This document shows, in pieces, positions 29,372 through 38,412 of a stretch of 64,000 bases of DNA. A program made the position numbers and the translations under genes. Source of the stretch: Streptacidiphilus sp. PB12-B1b (GTDB lineage: Bacteria > Actinomycetota > Actinomycetes > Streptomycetales > Streptomycetaceae); the NCBI RefSeq assembly GCF_014084125.1, contig NZ_CP048405.1:6386001-6450000 (forward strand), read 5' to 3'. Each line of letters starts with the position of its first letter. The first letter of the stretch is position 1. The notes below the pieces were generated by a model, which was given only the letters and a program-made list of their open reading frames with translations, searched no databases and was not told the DNA's origin.

Positions 29372-31033
29372 TCACTCCACACCGATGAGCAGCGGGGAGG
29401 ACGCCTGGTCGCCGCGGTAGACGACGGTGTCCACCACCGGGTTGGCCCGGCGGACGTGGGCGACGAGGTGGTCGGCGACGGTGTCGGGCACGCCCTCGCC
29501 GAGGATCAGCGTGACCAGTTCGCCGCCCGCGGCCAGCATCCGGTCCAGCACGACGGCGGCGGTCTCGCCGATGACGGCGCCGATGACGGCGACGTCGCCG
29601 TCGATCAGCCCGAGCACGTCGCCCGCCTGGCAGACGCCGGCCATGGTCCAGGACTCGCCCTCGGCGACGGCCAGTTCGGCGTAGCGGGTGGCGCCCGCGG
29701 CGGAGGTCATGGCGACGACGTCCTCGTCGAAGCGGCGGCCGGGCTCGTGGACGGCCAGCGCGGCCAGGCCCTGGACCGGCGAGCGGGTGGGAATGACCGC
29801 GACCCGGACGCCCTCGCGGCGCAGCTGCTCGGCGGCGGCCCCGGCCGCCGGGCGCAGTTCCGCGTCGTTGAGCAGCAGCACCACCTCGCGCGAGCGGGCC
29901 CGGCGGACGGCCGCGGCCAGCTCGGTGCTGGAGGGGGGGCGGTCCGGGTCGGCGTGGACGACGGTGGCGCCGGAGTCGGTGCACAGTCCGGCCAGGCCCT
30001 GGCCGTGGACCACGCTGACCACGCCGCGCGGCGAGCCGGCCGGGTCGGCGCCGGGGCCGGGCCAGCCGTCGGGGTAGCCGGTGCGGGCCGAGCCGTCGGC
30101 GGCGGCGAAGTGGGTGATCCTGATCCGGTGCGGGCGCCCGGCCGCTATCCCGGCCTCGACGGCGGCGCCGGGGTCGTCCACGTGGACGTGGACGTTCCAC
30201 AGGCCGTCGCCGCCGACCACGACCAGGGAGTCGCCGAGGCCGCCGAGGGCGGCGCGCAGGGCGGGCAGCCGGTCGTCCTCGGCGTCCAGCAGGTAGATCA
30301 CCTCGTAGCCGGGGGAGCCGGGGGCGGCGGTGTGCGGGCCGGAGGGGACGGGTTCGGCGGCCCGGCTGCCGGCCAGGGCCAGCGGGCCCATCGGGCTGTG
30401 GCCGCTGACGGCGTCGGCGAGCGCGCCGAGGACGGTGACCAGGCCGCGCCCGCCGGCGTCGACCACCCCGGCCCGGCTGAGCACCTCCAGCTGCGAGGGG
30501 GTGCGGGCCAGGGCGCTGCGGGCGGCCTCGTAGGCGGCCTGGGCGACGGCGGCCAGATCCGCCCGGGGGTCGCGCCCGGCGGCGGCCTCGGCGGCGTCGG
30601 CGGCGGCTGCGGCGACGGTCAGCACCGTCCCCTCGACCGGCTCGGCCACGGCCTCGTAGCCGGCGTCGGCGGCGCCGCGCAGGGCCCGGCACAGGGCGGC
30701 GGCGTCGGCGGCGACGGCCGGGTCGGTGCCGAAGGCGGCGGCGATGCCGCGCAGCAGCTGGGCCAGGATCACGCCGGAGTTGCCGCGCGCGCCCAGCAGC
30801 GCGCCGTGCGCCATCGCCCGCAGGGCGTCGGCCAGGGAGGGCGTCCCGGCGTCGAAGAGCCGGTCGACCTCCTCGGCGGCGGACTCGACGGTGAGGTAGA
30901 GGTTGGTGCCGGTGTCGCCGTCCGGGACGGGGTAGACGTTGAGCGCGTCGATCTCCTCGCGGGCCTGGCCGAGGGCGGCCAGCGAGAGCCTGCACCAGGT
31001 GCGCACAGCCGGAGCGTCGAGGGTGTCCAGCAC
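29372..31033 (-). CDS. DhaL/DegV-type kinase-like protein (FakA/YloV family)
   Basis: 553-residue protein with an N-terminal DhaL (Dak2) nucleotide-binding domain (ALNVYPVPDGDTGTNLYLT, the Asp triad for metal) and a C-terminal domain resembling FakA. In Firmicutes this family (YloV/FakA) phosphorylates fatty acids together with FakB. The GTG start has GGAG seven bases upstream. The arrangement next to recG matches the yloV-recG order of Firmicutes and actinomycetes. The small gene rpmB, which usually lies upstream, is not present in the short gap to thiD. The activity in Streptomyces is not established. Confidence 0.88.
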   Translation of the reverse strand: MLDTLDAPAVRTWCRLSLAALGQAREEIDALNVYPVPDGDTGTNLYLTVESAAEEVDRLFDAGTPSLADALRAMAHGALLGARGNSGVILAQLLRGIAAAFGTDPAVAADAAALCRALRGAADAGYEAVAEPVEGTVLTVAAAAADAAEAAAGRDPRADLAAVAQAAYEAARSALARTPSQLEVLSRAGVVDAGGRGLVTVLGALADAVSGHSPMGPLALAGSRAAEPVPSGPHTAAPGSPGYEVIYLLDAEDDRLPALRAALGGLGDSLVVVGGDGLWNVHVHVDDPGAAVEAGIAAGRPHRIRITHFAAADGSARTGYPDGWPGPGADPAGSPRGVVSVVHGQGLAGLCTDSGATVVHADPDRPPSSTELAAAVRRARSREVVLLLNDAELRPAAGAAAEQLRREGVRVAVIPTRSPVQGLAALAVHEPGRRFDEDVVAMTSAAGATRYAELAVAEGESWTMAGVCQAGDVLGLIDGDVAVIGAVIGETAAVVLDRMLAAGGELVTLILGEGVPDTVADHLVAHVRRANPVVDTVVYRGDQASSPLLIGVE

Positions 31034-31113
31034 CTGGGTTCTCCTTGGGTACGCGGATGGTGCGTCGCGGTTCGTGCGTCGCGGGTGGTGCGTGCGAGCG
31101 GGCTTGTGGCAGG

Positions 31114-31971
31114 TTATCCGGGCAGCGGCCCCCGGGCGGCGTCCGGGCCGCGCAGCCGCCAGCCGTGGTCGACCGGGCCGATGCCGGCGCCGAGGGCGAA
31201 GCCGCCGGCGATGGCGCCGGTGACGTACGCCTTGGCGGCGGCCACGGCGTCCGGGACGGCCAGGCCGAGGGCCAGGTGCGAGGCGATGGCGCTGGCCAGG
31301 GTGCAGCCGGTGCCGTGGGTGTGCCGGTTGTCGTAGCGCGGAGCGCGGAACCAGTGCTGCTCGCCGTCCGGGCCGAGCAGCAGGTCGGCGGCGTCGCCGT
31401 GCAGGTGGCCGCCCTTGATCAGGGCCCAGTCCGGGCCGAGGTCGCGCAGCGCCCGGGCGGCGTCGGGCATGCCGCCCTCGCCGGTGACGGTGATCCCGGT
31501 GAGCTGGGTCACCTCGTGCAGGTTGGGCGTGGCGACGGTGGCGACCGGCAGCAGCCGGTCCCGCAGCACCGAGACGGCGGATCCGGCCAGCAGCGCGTCG
31601 CCGTGCTTGGACACCCCGACCGGGTCGACCACGACCGGGGCGGCCACGTCGGCGAACAGCTCGGCGACGGTCTGCACCAGCTCGGCGGAGGCCAGCATCC
31701 CGGTCTTGACGGCCTGCACCCCGATGTCGTCGACGACGCTGCGGTACTGCGCCCGGACGGCCTCGGCGGGCAGCTCCCAGTAGCCCTGGACGCCGACCGA
31801 GTTCTGCGCGGTGACGGCGGTGATCACGCTCATGCCGTGGACGCCCAGGGCGAGCATGGTCTTCAGGTCGGCCTGGATGCCCGCGCCGCCGCCGGAGTCG
31901 GATCCGGCGACGGTGAGCACGCGGGGCGGGGCGGTTACCCCGTTCGGAGCAGCGGGGGGAACGTTCGACAT
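31114..31971 (-). CDS. thiD: Hydroxymethylpyrimidine/phosphomethylpyrimidine kinase
   Basis: Two-step kinase of thiamine biosynthesis making HMP-PP. 285 residues. The ribokinase-family site is clear: [45 protein letters not shown] and [20 protein letters not shown] (anion hole and catalytic Asp region in GTGC). The first 17 residues are a Pro/Ala extension. It is on the minus strand next to pfkA and near thiL; thiL completes thiamine phosphate conversion. No TPP riboswitch was seen in front of it. Confidence 0.95.
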   Translation of the reverse strand: MSNVPPAAPNGVTAPPRVLTVAGSDSGGGAGIQADLKTMLALGVHGMSVITAVTAQNSVGVQGYWELPAEAVRAQYRSVVDDIGVQAVKTGMLASAELVQTVAELFADVAAPVVVDPVGVSKHGDALLAGSAVSVLRDRLLPVATVATPNLHEVTQLTGITVTGEGGMPDAARALRDLGPDWALIKGGHLHGDAADLLLGPDGEQHWFRAPRYDNRHTHGTGCTLASAIASHLALGLAVPDAVAAAKAYVTGAIAGGFALGAGIGPVDHGWRLRGPDAARGPLPG

Positions 31972-31999
31972 AGGTCCAACCTATCCGCCGGCCCGGCGG

Positions 32000-33025
32000 T
32001 CAGAGCACCGCCTCGGCCTCGGTCCAGCGGCTCTCCGGCACGGTCTTCAGCCGGACCACGGCGTCGGCCAGCGGGACCAGCCGGACCTCCGTGCCGCGCA
32101 GCGCCGTCATGTGGCCGAAAGCACCCTTGTGGACGGCCTCGACGGCGTGCCAGCCGAAGCGGGTGGCGAGCACCCTGTCCTGGGCGGTCGGGGTGCCCCC
32201 ACGCTGCACATGGCCGAGGATGACCGGCTTGGACTCCTTGCCGATCCACTGGGCGATCTCCCCGGCCAGCACGGTGCCGATGCCGCCGAAGAGGCGGTGG
32301 CCGTAGGCGTCGGTGTCGCCGTGGGCGAAGCGCATGGTGCCCGGGCGGGGCTCGGCGCCCTCGGCGACGGCGAGGATGGCGAACTTCTTGCCGCGCGCGA
32401 AGCGCTCCTCCACCACCTGGCAGACCTCCTCGACGTCGAAGGGCCGTTCCGGGATGAGGATGCCGTGGGCTCCCCCGGCCATCCCGGCGTGCAGCGTGAT
32501 CCAGCCGGTGTGGCGGCCCATGAGCTCCACCACCATCACCCGCTGGTGCGACTCGGCGGTGGTCTTCAGCCGGTCGATGGCCTCGGTGGCGACGTGCACG
32601 GCGGTGTCGTGGCCGAACGTGACGTCGGTGGCCTCGATGTCGTTGTCGATGGTCTTGGGCACGGCCACGACCGGCAGCCCGGCGTCGCTGAACAGCTTGG
32701 CGGCGGTCAGCGTGCCCTCGCCGCCGATGGCGACCAGGGCGTCGATGCCGAGGGCGGCGCGCAGCTCCCCGGCCCGGCCGACGCCCTCGCGCAGCCGGTC
32801 GCGGGCGACCCGGGCGGAGCCGAGGACGGTGCCGCCGAGGGTGAGGATGCCCTGGACGTCGTCCAGCGCCAGCGGGGCGGCCCGCCCCTCGATCAGGCCG
32901 AGGAAGCCGTCCTGGATGCCGATGACGGTGTCGCCGTGGTCGGCCACCGCCCGGTGCACCACCGAGCGGATCACCGCGTTCAGCCCGGGGCAGTCGCCGC
33001 CGCTGGTCAGCACTCCGATTCGCAT
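32000..33025 (-). CDS. pfkA: 6-Phosphofructokinase, actinomycete type
   Basis: Glycolytic enzyme phosphorylating fructose 6-phosphate. 341 residues. GGDCPGLNA (phosphate loop), [11 protein letters not shown] and [16 protein letters not shown] and [10 protein letters not shown] are seen. The Gly after Glu in GGEGT fits an ATP user (PPi-dependent enzymes have Asp there), while Lys in PKTIDND marks the group III branch that includes the actinomycete enzymes. Start ATG at 33023-33025 without a clear ribosome site. It sits between thiD and thiL, splitting two thiamine genes. Confidence 0.93.
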   Translation of the reverse strand: MRIGVLTSGGDCPGLNAVIRSVVHRAVADHGDTVIGIQDGFLGLIEGRAAPLALDDVQGILTLGGTVLGSARVARDRLREGVGRAGELRAALGIDALVAIGGEGTLTAAKLFSDAGLPVVAVPKTIDNDIEATDVTFGHDTAVHVATEAIDRLKTTAESHQRVMVVELMGRHTGWITLHAGMAGGAHGILIPERPFDVEEVCQVVEERFARGKKFAILAVAEGAEPRPGTMRFAHGDTDAYGHRLFGGIGTVLAGEIAQWIGKESKPVILGHVQRGGTPTAQDRVLATRFGWHAVEAVHKGAFGHMTALRGTEVRLVPLADAVVRLKTVPESRWTEAEAVL

Positions 33026-33090
33026 GGGTGCAGCTTATGCAGAAGCACCCGGTTTGCCATGGTGTGTCCGATTCGGTCGCCGGGCGGGCG

Positions 33091-34053
33091 TCAGCCGAAG
33101 TGGTCCCAGCCGCCGACCGCGTCCCAGGGCGCGCCGTCCACGGTGACCGTGCCGGTCTTGGACAGCCCGGCGGGCCGGGTGACCTCGCCGACCACGCGCC
33201 AGCGCGAGGGCAGGTGGGTGTCCGGCGGGAAGGTCGCCACCAGGGCGTGGTCCTCGCCCCCGGACAGCACCCAGCTCAGCGGGTCGACGCCGACGGCCTG
33301 GCCGATGTCGGACATCTGCGCGGGGATGTCGAAGTCGGCCGCGTGCAGATCTATGTGCACGCCGCTGGAGGCCGCGACATGGCCCAGGTCGGCCACCAGG
33401 CCGTCGCTGACGTCGATCATCGAGGTCGCGCCCAGCCGGGCGGCGGCCGGACCGGCGTGGTACGGCGGCTCCGGGCGGCGGTGCGCCTCGACGAAGGCCC
33501 GGGGCGAGCGGAAGCCCCGGGAGAGCACGGTCAGCCCGGCCGCGGACCAGCCCAGCCAGCCGGTCACCGCGACCAGGTCGCCCGGGCGGGCGCCGGAGCG
33601 GGTCACCGGCGGGCGGCCCTGCAGGTCGCCGAGGGCGGTGATGGCGACGGTGATGGTCTCCCCCCGGACGACGTCGCCGCCGACCACGGCCGCGCCCGCG
33701 ACCTGGCACTCGTCCCGGATGCCGTCCATCAGCTCCAGCGCCCAGGTGGCCGGCAGGTCGGCCGGGGCCACCAGGCCCAGCAGCAGCGCGGTGGGCGTGG
33801 CGCCCATGGCGGCGATGTCGGCGAGGTTCTGCGCGGCGGACTTGCGGCCCACGTCGTAGGCGGTGGACCAGTCGCGGCGGAAGTGCCGGCCCTCCAGCAG
33901 GACGTCCGTGGTGGCGACCACCCGGCCGTCGGGGGCGGCCACGACCGCCGCGTCGTCGCCGGGCCCGAGTTCCACCGCGGCGGTCCGCGGCAGCCTGGAG
34001 GTCAGCTCCCGGATCAGTCCGAACTCGCCCAGCTCGCCGACGGTGCCCTGCAT
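33091..34053 (-). CDS. thiL: Thiamine-monophosphate kinase
   Basis: Phosphorylates thiamine monophosphate to the active cofactor thiamine diphosphate. The ATG at 34051-34053 (GGAAGGA five to six bases upstream) gives 320 residues beginning [17 protein letters not shown]. The AIR-synthase-like fold is seen: [10 protein letters not shown] (metal-binding Asp pair), [47 protein letters not shown], and the C-terminal [20 protein letters not shown] motif (here [11 protein letters not shown]). The frame is open further upstream, but that extension is shadow-like. Confidence 0.94.
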   Translation of the reverse strand: MQGTVGELGEFGLIRELTSRLPRTAAVELGPGDDAAVVAAPDGRVVATTDVLLEGRHFRRDWSTAYDVGRKSAAQNLADIAAMGATPTALLLGLVAPADLPATWALELMDGIRDECQVAGAAVVGGDVVRGETITVAITALGDLQGRPPVTRSGARPGDLVAVTGWLGWSAAGLTVLSRGFRSPRAFVEAHRRPEPPYHAGPAAARLGATSMIDVSDGLVADLGHVAASSGVHIDLHAADFDIPAQMSDIGQAVGVDPLSWVLSGGEDHALVATFPPDTHLPSRWRVVGEVTRPAGLSKTGTVTVDGAPWDAVGGWDHFG

Positions 34054-34304
34054 CTGCGTCCTTCCTGAGGATGTCGGCCCGGGGGGCCGGCCGGTGGGGG
34101 TGACTGCCGGGGTCGGCCGCGCGGGACGGACCCGTACGCTCCCCGCGCGCAGCGTACGCCCTGAAGCCGCGTCGCAGGGCTCCCCCTGGCGGTACGCGCC
34201 GCGATAGCGTGGCCAGCTCCTGGGAGCGCGCCACCGCGCTGGGACGCACCCTGGAGAGAGCACTACTCGTACGATCTCCGCACCGAGCCGCTTGGGGGTC
34301 CACC

Positions 34305-34538
34305 GTGGTACAGGCATACATCCTCATCCAGACCGAGGTCGGAAAGGCCACAGCCGTGGCCGGAGTGATCTCCGAGATCCCCGGGGTGCTCCAGGCCGAG
34401 GACGTCACCGGTCCCTACGACGTCATCGTCCGCGCCGAGGCATCCACCGTGGATGACCTGGGGCGTCTGGTCGTGGCCCAGATCCAGCAGGTGGAGGGGA
34501 TCACCCGAACCCTGACCTGCCCGGTGGTCCACCTCTAG
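34305..34538 (+). CDS. Lrp/AsnC-type ligand-binding (RAM) domain protein
   Basis: 77-residue stand-alone regulatory domain without a DNA-binding part. The GTG at 34305 with GGGGG upstream gives MVQAYILIQTEVGKATAVAG. The RAM fold pattern is complete (VAGVISEIPGVLQAEDVTGPYDVIVRAEASTVDDLGRLVVAQIQQVEGITRTLTCPVVHL). Stand-alone versions bind amino acids or pair with full Lrp proteins; the ligand here is unknown. It is followed closely by a lipoprotein gene on the same strand and lies opposite thiL. Confidence 0.88.
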   Translation: MVQAYILIQTEVGKATAVAGVISEIPGVLQAEDVTGPYDVIVRAEASTVDDLGRLVVAQIQQVEGITRTLTCPVVHL

Positions 34539-34558
34539 CCACCCTCTAGCATCGCCTG

Positions 34559-35083
34559 GTGCCCCTTTGCTCCAGGCGTCCCGCCGTCGTGACCGCGACC
34601 ACCGGAGCGGCCCTGGCCCTGCTGGCCGGCTGCTCCGGCGGTCTGCACGTGCCCGCACCGGTGACCACCGGCGCCGCCGCCGCGCAGTGCCGCTCGCTGC
34701 ACGCGCTGCTGCCGCCGACGCTGATGGGCCAGAAGCGCCGCAGCAGCAGCCCGGCCTCCGACAACACCGCCGCCTGGGGCGACCCGGCGATCACCGTGCG
34801 CTGCGGGGTGGCCGAGCCGGGCCCGCTGGACCCGAGGGCGGCCGACTACGACCCCACCGAGCTACACACCGTCTGGGTGCTGGTGGACGGCGTGTGCTGG
34901 CTCACCCAGCCGCCCGCCGACAACGGCGGCGGCTTCACCTTCACCACCGTCAAGCAGCAGACGTACGTCCAGGTGCACGTCCCCGGCGCGTACGCCGGAC
35001 AGAGCTACCCGCTGCCCGCGCTGGCCGGGCCGGTGCTGAAGGCCGACCCGGCCAACCCCGACAGCGCGTACGACTGCGCCTGA
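34559..35083 (+). CDS. DUF3515 family lipoprotein
   Basis: 174 residues from a GTG at 34559, 20 bases after the Lrp-like gene. The N-terminus is a lipoprotein signal with lipobox LLAGC (LALLAGCSGG), so the mature protein should be anchored outside the membrane through Cys25. The rest is typical of DUF3515: CRSLHALLPPTLMGQKRR, AAWGDPAITVRCGVAEPG, VWVLVDGVCWLTQP and VHVPGAYAGQSYPLPALAGPVLKA. Function unknown; homologues in streptomycetes sit beside ddl/thiL. Confidence 0.87.
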   Translation: MPLCSRRPAVVTATTGAALALLAGCSGGLHVPAPVTTGAAAAQCRSLHALLPPTLMGQKRRSSSPASDNTAAWGDPAITVRCGVAEPGPLDPRAADYDPTELHTVWVLVDGVCWLTQPPADNGGGFTFTTVKQQTYVQVHVPGAYAGQSYPLPALAGPVLKADPANPDSAYDCA

Positions 35084-35217
35084 CGCGAAGCGCGGCTCTG
35101 TGCCGGTGCGGATAACGGCTCGGTATCCGATCCGGCGGCCGGAAAACCGGCGCCACCGGTGCTCGGTAGGGTCCGCACGTTCGAACACACAGACCCTTCT
35201 GCGACGAGGTAGCACCG

Positions 35218-36093
35218 ATGACCACCCCGCCCCAGCCTGTTGCGGGCAATCCCTATGCCCAGCCGGCCGCCGGGAACCCCTACGCCGACCGGGCCCAGGC
35301 ACCGGCCCCGGCCAACCCGTACGCCCCGCCGTACCCACCGCAGCAGCCGCCCCTCCCGCCGCAGCCCCCGTACGCCCAGCAGCCCCCGCACCCGCAGCAG
35401 CCCGCGCAGGCGCCGTTCGCGCCGCCGCAGCAGCCCTACCCGCCGCAGCCTTACCCGCAGCAGTCGTACCCGGGGCCGCAGTCCGGCGTCGGCTGCCGCT
35501 TCTGCGGGGCGCAGCCCGCGGTGGAGGCCACCGTGCGGGCGCACCGGGGCATGGTCCTGATGATGCAGTGGCGCACCCAGCACGGGCCGTTCTGCCGCAC
35601 CTGCGGCGTGGCCAGTGTGCGCAAGCTCACCGCCGACACCCTGATCCAGGGCTGGTGGGGGCTGCAGTCCTTCTTCCGGACGCCGGTCACCCTGGTCCAG
35701 AACGCGCTCGCCTACCGGAGGATCAAGGCGCTGCCGGAGCCCGCCCCGGGCCGTCCCGGGCAGCCGCTGGAGCTGGGCAGGCCGCTGCTGGCGCGCCCCG
35801 GCGCGATCGGGCTGCTGGTGCCGGTGGCGGTGGTCGCCCTGGTCGTCGCGGGCATCACCGCCTCGTCCAGCGATCCCAGCTACGCCTCGGTCGGCAGCTG
35901 CGTGCAGAACCACGGCACCTCGGACAACCCGGACGTGTCGGTGGTCACCTGCGCGCCGGGCACCTACAAGGTGATCGACAAGCTGGGCGACACCACCGAC
36001 GACAGCGGCTGCCCGCAGCCGACCACGGTGTCGTACACGCAGCAGGAGAGCGGCGACGACTTCGTCCTCTGCCTGGAGCCGTACAGCTCCTGA
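35218..36093 (+). CDS. Pro/Gln/Tyr-rich membrane protein with zinc-ribbon-like Cys pairs
   Basis: 291 residues, ATG start with GAGG nine bases upstream. Residues 1-90 are low-complexity Pro/Gln/Tyr. Then come two Cys pairs, CRFCG (near residue 92) and CRTCG (near 125), as in zinc ribbons. A hydrophobic segment (IGLLVPVAVVALVVAGITA) lies near residues 198-217. The C-terminal domain with CVQNHG...VTCAPGTYKVIDKLGDTT...GCP carries more Cys residues and resembles an extracytoplasmic domain in actinomycete proteins of the LppU type. The predicted topology is cytosolic zinc ribbon, one membrane span, outer Cys-rich domain. Function unknown. Confidence 0.78.
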   Translation: MTTPPQPVAGNPYAQPAAGNPYADRAQAPAPANPYAPPYPPQQPPLPPQPPYAQQPPHPQQPAQAPFAPPQQPYPPQPYPQQSYPGPQSGVGCRFCGAQPAVEATVRAHRGMVLMMQWRTQHGPFCRTCGVASVRKLTADTLIQGWWGLQSFFRTPVTLVQNALAYRRIKALPEPAPGRPGQPLELGRPLLARPGAIGLLVPVAVVALVVAGITASSSDPSYASVGSCVQNHGTSDNPDVSVVTCAPGTYKVIDKLGDTTDDSGCPQPTTVSYTQQESGDDFVLCLEPYSS

Positions 36094-36096
36094 GCC

Positions 36097-36142
36097 CGGC
36101 GCCCCGGGGCCGGGCGCGCTGGCGCCGGGCCCGGGGCGCCCG
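36097..36142. terminator. Convergent hairpin between membrane protein gene and ddl
   Basis: An imperfect, very GC-rich inverted repeat fills the space between two converging stop codons. It fits a bidirectional terminator. Confidence 0.65.
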
Positions 36143-37306
36143 CTAGCGCAGGCCGGTGGAGCGGCTCAGCGCGGCCCGGATCAGCCGGTCGATCAACTCC
36201 GGGTAGGGCACGCCGGTGGCCTCCCACATCCGGGGGAAGGCCGAGATGGGCGTGAAACCGGGCATGGTGTTGATCTCGTTGACCACGAACGAGCCGTCCT
36301 CCAGCAGGAAGACGTCCACCCGGGCCAGGCCCTCGCAGGCCAGCGCCTCGAACACGTCGACGGCCAGGGCGCGCAGCCGCGCGGTCTCCTCCCCGGTCAG
36401 CGCGGCCGGGATGCGCACCTCGCTGGAGTCGATGTACTTGGCCTCGAAGTCGTAGAAGTCGTAGCCCTCGCCGACCAGCACCTCGGCGGGCAGGCTGGCG
36501 CGCGGACCGTCCTCGAACTCCAGGACGCCGCACTCCAGTTCGCGGCCGGTCAGGCCGGCCTCGACCACCACCTTGGGGTCGTGCCGGCGGGCCTCCTCGA
36601 TGGCCTCGTCCAGGCCCTGCGGCCCGGTCACCCGGGTGATGCCGATGCTGGAACCGGCCCGGGCGGGCTTCACGAACACCGGGTAGCCCAGCTCGGCGAT
36701 GCGGTCGCGGACGGCGGGGCGGGCGGCCTGGTCGGCCCACTCGCGCGGCCGGACCACGGTGTACGGGCCGACCGGCAGCCCGAACGAGGCCAGCACCCGC
36801 TTGGTGTACTCCTTGTCCATGCCGACGGCGCTGGACAGCACGCCCGAGCCGACGTACGGCACGCCGGAGAGCTCCAGCAGGCCCTGGACCGTGCCGTCCT
36901 CGCCCCACGGGCCGTGCAGCAGCGGCAGGACGACGTCCACCTCGCCGAGAGCCTTGGGCACCGCGCCCGGCTCGGTGTAGACCAGCCCCCGGTCCACCGG
37001 GCTGGCCGGGAGGTTGACCTGGCCGTCGGCCGACTCGGCGATGTCCTCGACCGAGGGCAGCCGACCCTCGGTGATCGCCATCCGGTCGGGCTCGTCGGCG
37101 GTGAGCGCCCAGCGGCCGTCGGTGGCGATGCCGATCGGCAGCACCTCGTAGGCGTCGCGGTCGATGGCGCGCAGCACGCTGCCGGCGGTGGAGACCGAGA
37201 CGGCGTGCTCGGAGCTGCGTCCGCCGAAGACGATCGCAACGCGCGGCTTGCGGGGAGTGCCCGCTGCGGCGGGCACGGGGACAGGGGAGGAGGACTCAGT
37301 GCTCAT
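36143..37306 (-). CDS. ddl: D-alanine--D-alanine ligase
   Basis: Joins two D-alanines for peptidoglycan precursors. 387 residues from the ATG at 37304-37306. ATP-grasp motifs are present: VAIVFGGRSSEHAVSVSTAGSVL, PLLHGPWGEDGTVQGLLE, PVFVKPARAGSSIGI, EGYDFYDFEAKYID and EINTMPGFT. The YDFEAKY loop is of the D-Ala-D-Ala type, not the D-Ala-D-Lac type of vancomycin-resistance ligases. The frame is open farther upstream as a shadow of gpsA. It follows gpsA by about 100 bases. Confidence 0.95.
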   Translation of the reverse strand: MSTESSSPVPVPAAAGTPRKPRVAIVFGGRSSEHAVSVSTAGSVLRAIDRDAYEVLPIGIATDGRWALTADEPDRMAITEGRLPSVEDIAESADGQVNLPASPVDRGLVYTEPGAVPKALGEVDVVLPLLHGPWGEDGTVQGLLELSGVPYVGSGVLSSAVGMDKEYTKRVLASFGLPVGPYTVVRPREWADQAARPAVRDRIAELGYPVFVKPARAGSSIGITRVTGPQGLDEAIEEARRHDPKVVVEAGLTGRELECGVLEFEDGPRASLPAEVLVGEGYDFYDFEAKYIDSSEVRIPAALTGEETARLRALAVDVFEALACEGLARVDVFLLEDGSFVVNEINTMPGFTPISAFPRMWEATGVPYPELIDRLIRAALSRSTGLR

Positions 37307-37407
37307 ATTCCGATGGAGACTACCCGCAGGGTGGCGGCGGCGTCTCGGCGGCGGGGCAGTCGGGCGACCGCCGGTCGGGCGTACGCCGCTGGTCAGCGGC
37401 TCGCGCG

Positions 37408-38412
37408 TCAGCGGCGCTCGGGCTTGGCCGAGCGCGACATCAGCTCCTTCACCGCCACCAGCGGCGGCTTGCCGTCGTGGACGACGTCCACCACGGTCTC
37501 GGTGATGGGCATGTCCACCCCGTGCCGCCGGGCGAGATCCAGCACCGACACGCAGGACTTGACGCCCTCGGCGGTCTGCTTGGTCGCCGCGATGGTCTCC
37601 TGCAGCGTCATCCCGCGGCCCAGGTTGCTGCCGAAGGTGTGGTTCCGCGACAGCGGCGAGGAGCAGGTGGCGACCAGGTCGCCCATGCCGGCCAGCCCGG
37701 CGAAGGTGTACGGGTCGGCGCCCATCACCAGGCCCAGCCGGGTGGTCTCGGCCAGGCCCCGGGTGATCAGCGACGCCTTGGCGTTGTCGCCCAGGCCCAT
37801 GCCGTCGGCGATCCCGACGGCCAGGCCGATGACGTTCTTCACCGCGCCGCCCAGCTCGCAGCCGACCACGTCGGCAGTGGTGTACGGGCGGAAGTAGCCG
37901 GTGTGGCAGGCGGCCTGAAGCCGCTTGGCGACGGACTCGTCGGTGCAGGCGACGACGCTGGCGGCGGGCTGGCGGCGGACGATCTCCGGGGCCAGGTTGG
38001 GACCGGAGACCACGGCGATCCGCTCCGGGCCCACGCCCGCGACCTCCGCGATGACCTCGCTCATCCGCTTGGCCGTGCCCAGCTCGACCCCCTTCATCAG
38101 GCTGACCAGGACCGTCCGCGGCCCGATCGCCGGCGCCCAGCGGCCCAGGCTGGCCCGCAGCGTCTGCGAGGTGCCGGCCAGCACCGCGAACTCGGCGCCC
38201 TCGGCGGCCTCGGCGGCGTCGGCGGTGGCGGTGATCCCGGCCGGCAGCTCGATGCCGGGGAAGTAGTCGGGGTTGGTCCTGGTGGCGTTGATGGCGTCGA
38301 CCAGTTCGGGGCGGCGGCCCCACAGCGAGACCTCGCAGCCCGCGTCGGCCAGGATCATGGCGAAAGCTGTGCCCCAGGACCCGGTCCCGAATACGGCGGT
38401 ACGGGTCGTCAC
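37408..38412 (-). CDS. gpsA: Glycerol-3-phosphate dehydrogenase [NAD(P)+]
   Basis: Reduces dihydroxyacetone phosphate to sn-glycerol 3-phosphate for phospholipids. 334 residues from a GTG at 38410-38412 that overlaps the plsC stop (GTGA). VFGTGSWGTAFAMILADAGCEVSLWGRR is the nucleotide-binding fold; SLMKGVELGT, SGPNLAPEI and GGAVKNVIGLAVGIADGMGLGDNAKASLITRG include the catalytic Lys and substrate residues. The C-terminus ends KELMSRSAKPERR. Coupling with plsC makes sense, because GpsA supplies the acyl acceptor for phospholipid synthesis. Confidence 0.95.
   Translation of the reverse strand: MTTRTAVFGTGSWGTAFAMILADAGCEVSLWGRRPELVDAINATRTNPDYFPGIELPAGITATADAAEAAEGAEFAVLAGTSQTLRASLGRWAPAIGPRTVLVSLMKGVELGTAKRMSEVIAEVAGVGPERIAVVSGPNLAPEIVRRQPAASVVACTDESVAKRLQAACHTGYFRPYTTADVVGCELGGAVKNVIGLAVGIADGMGLGDNAKASLITRGLAETTRLGLVMGADPYTFAGLAGMGDLVATCSSPLSRNHTFGSNLGRGMTLQETIAATKQTAEGVKSCVSVLDLARRHGVDMPITETVVDVVHDGKPPLVAVKELMSRSAKPERR

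Noticed and set aside
31972-31999. Possible TPP riboswitch in the thiD/pfkA/thiL region
   Set aside because: The gaps are too short and no TPP core motifs were seen.
36143-37306. Possible vancomycin-resistance-type ligase
   Set aside because: The YDFEAKY loop is of the D-Ala-D-Ala type and no vanH/vanX genes lie next to it.
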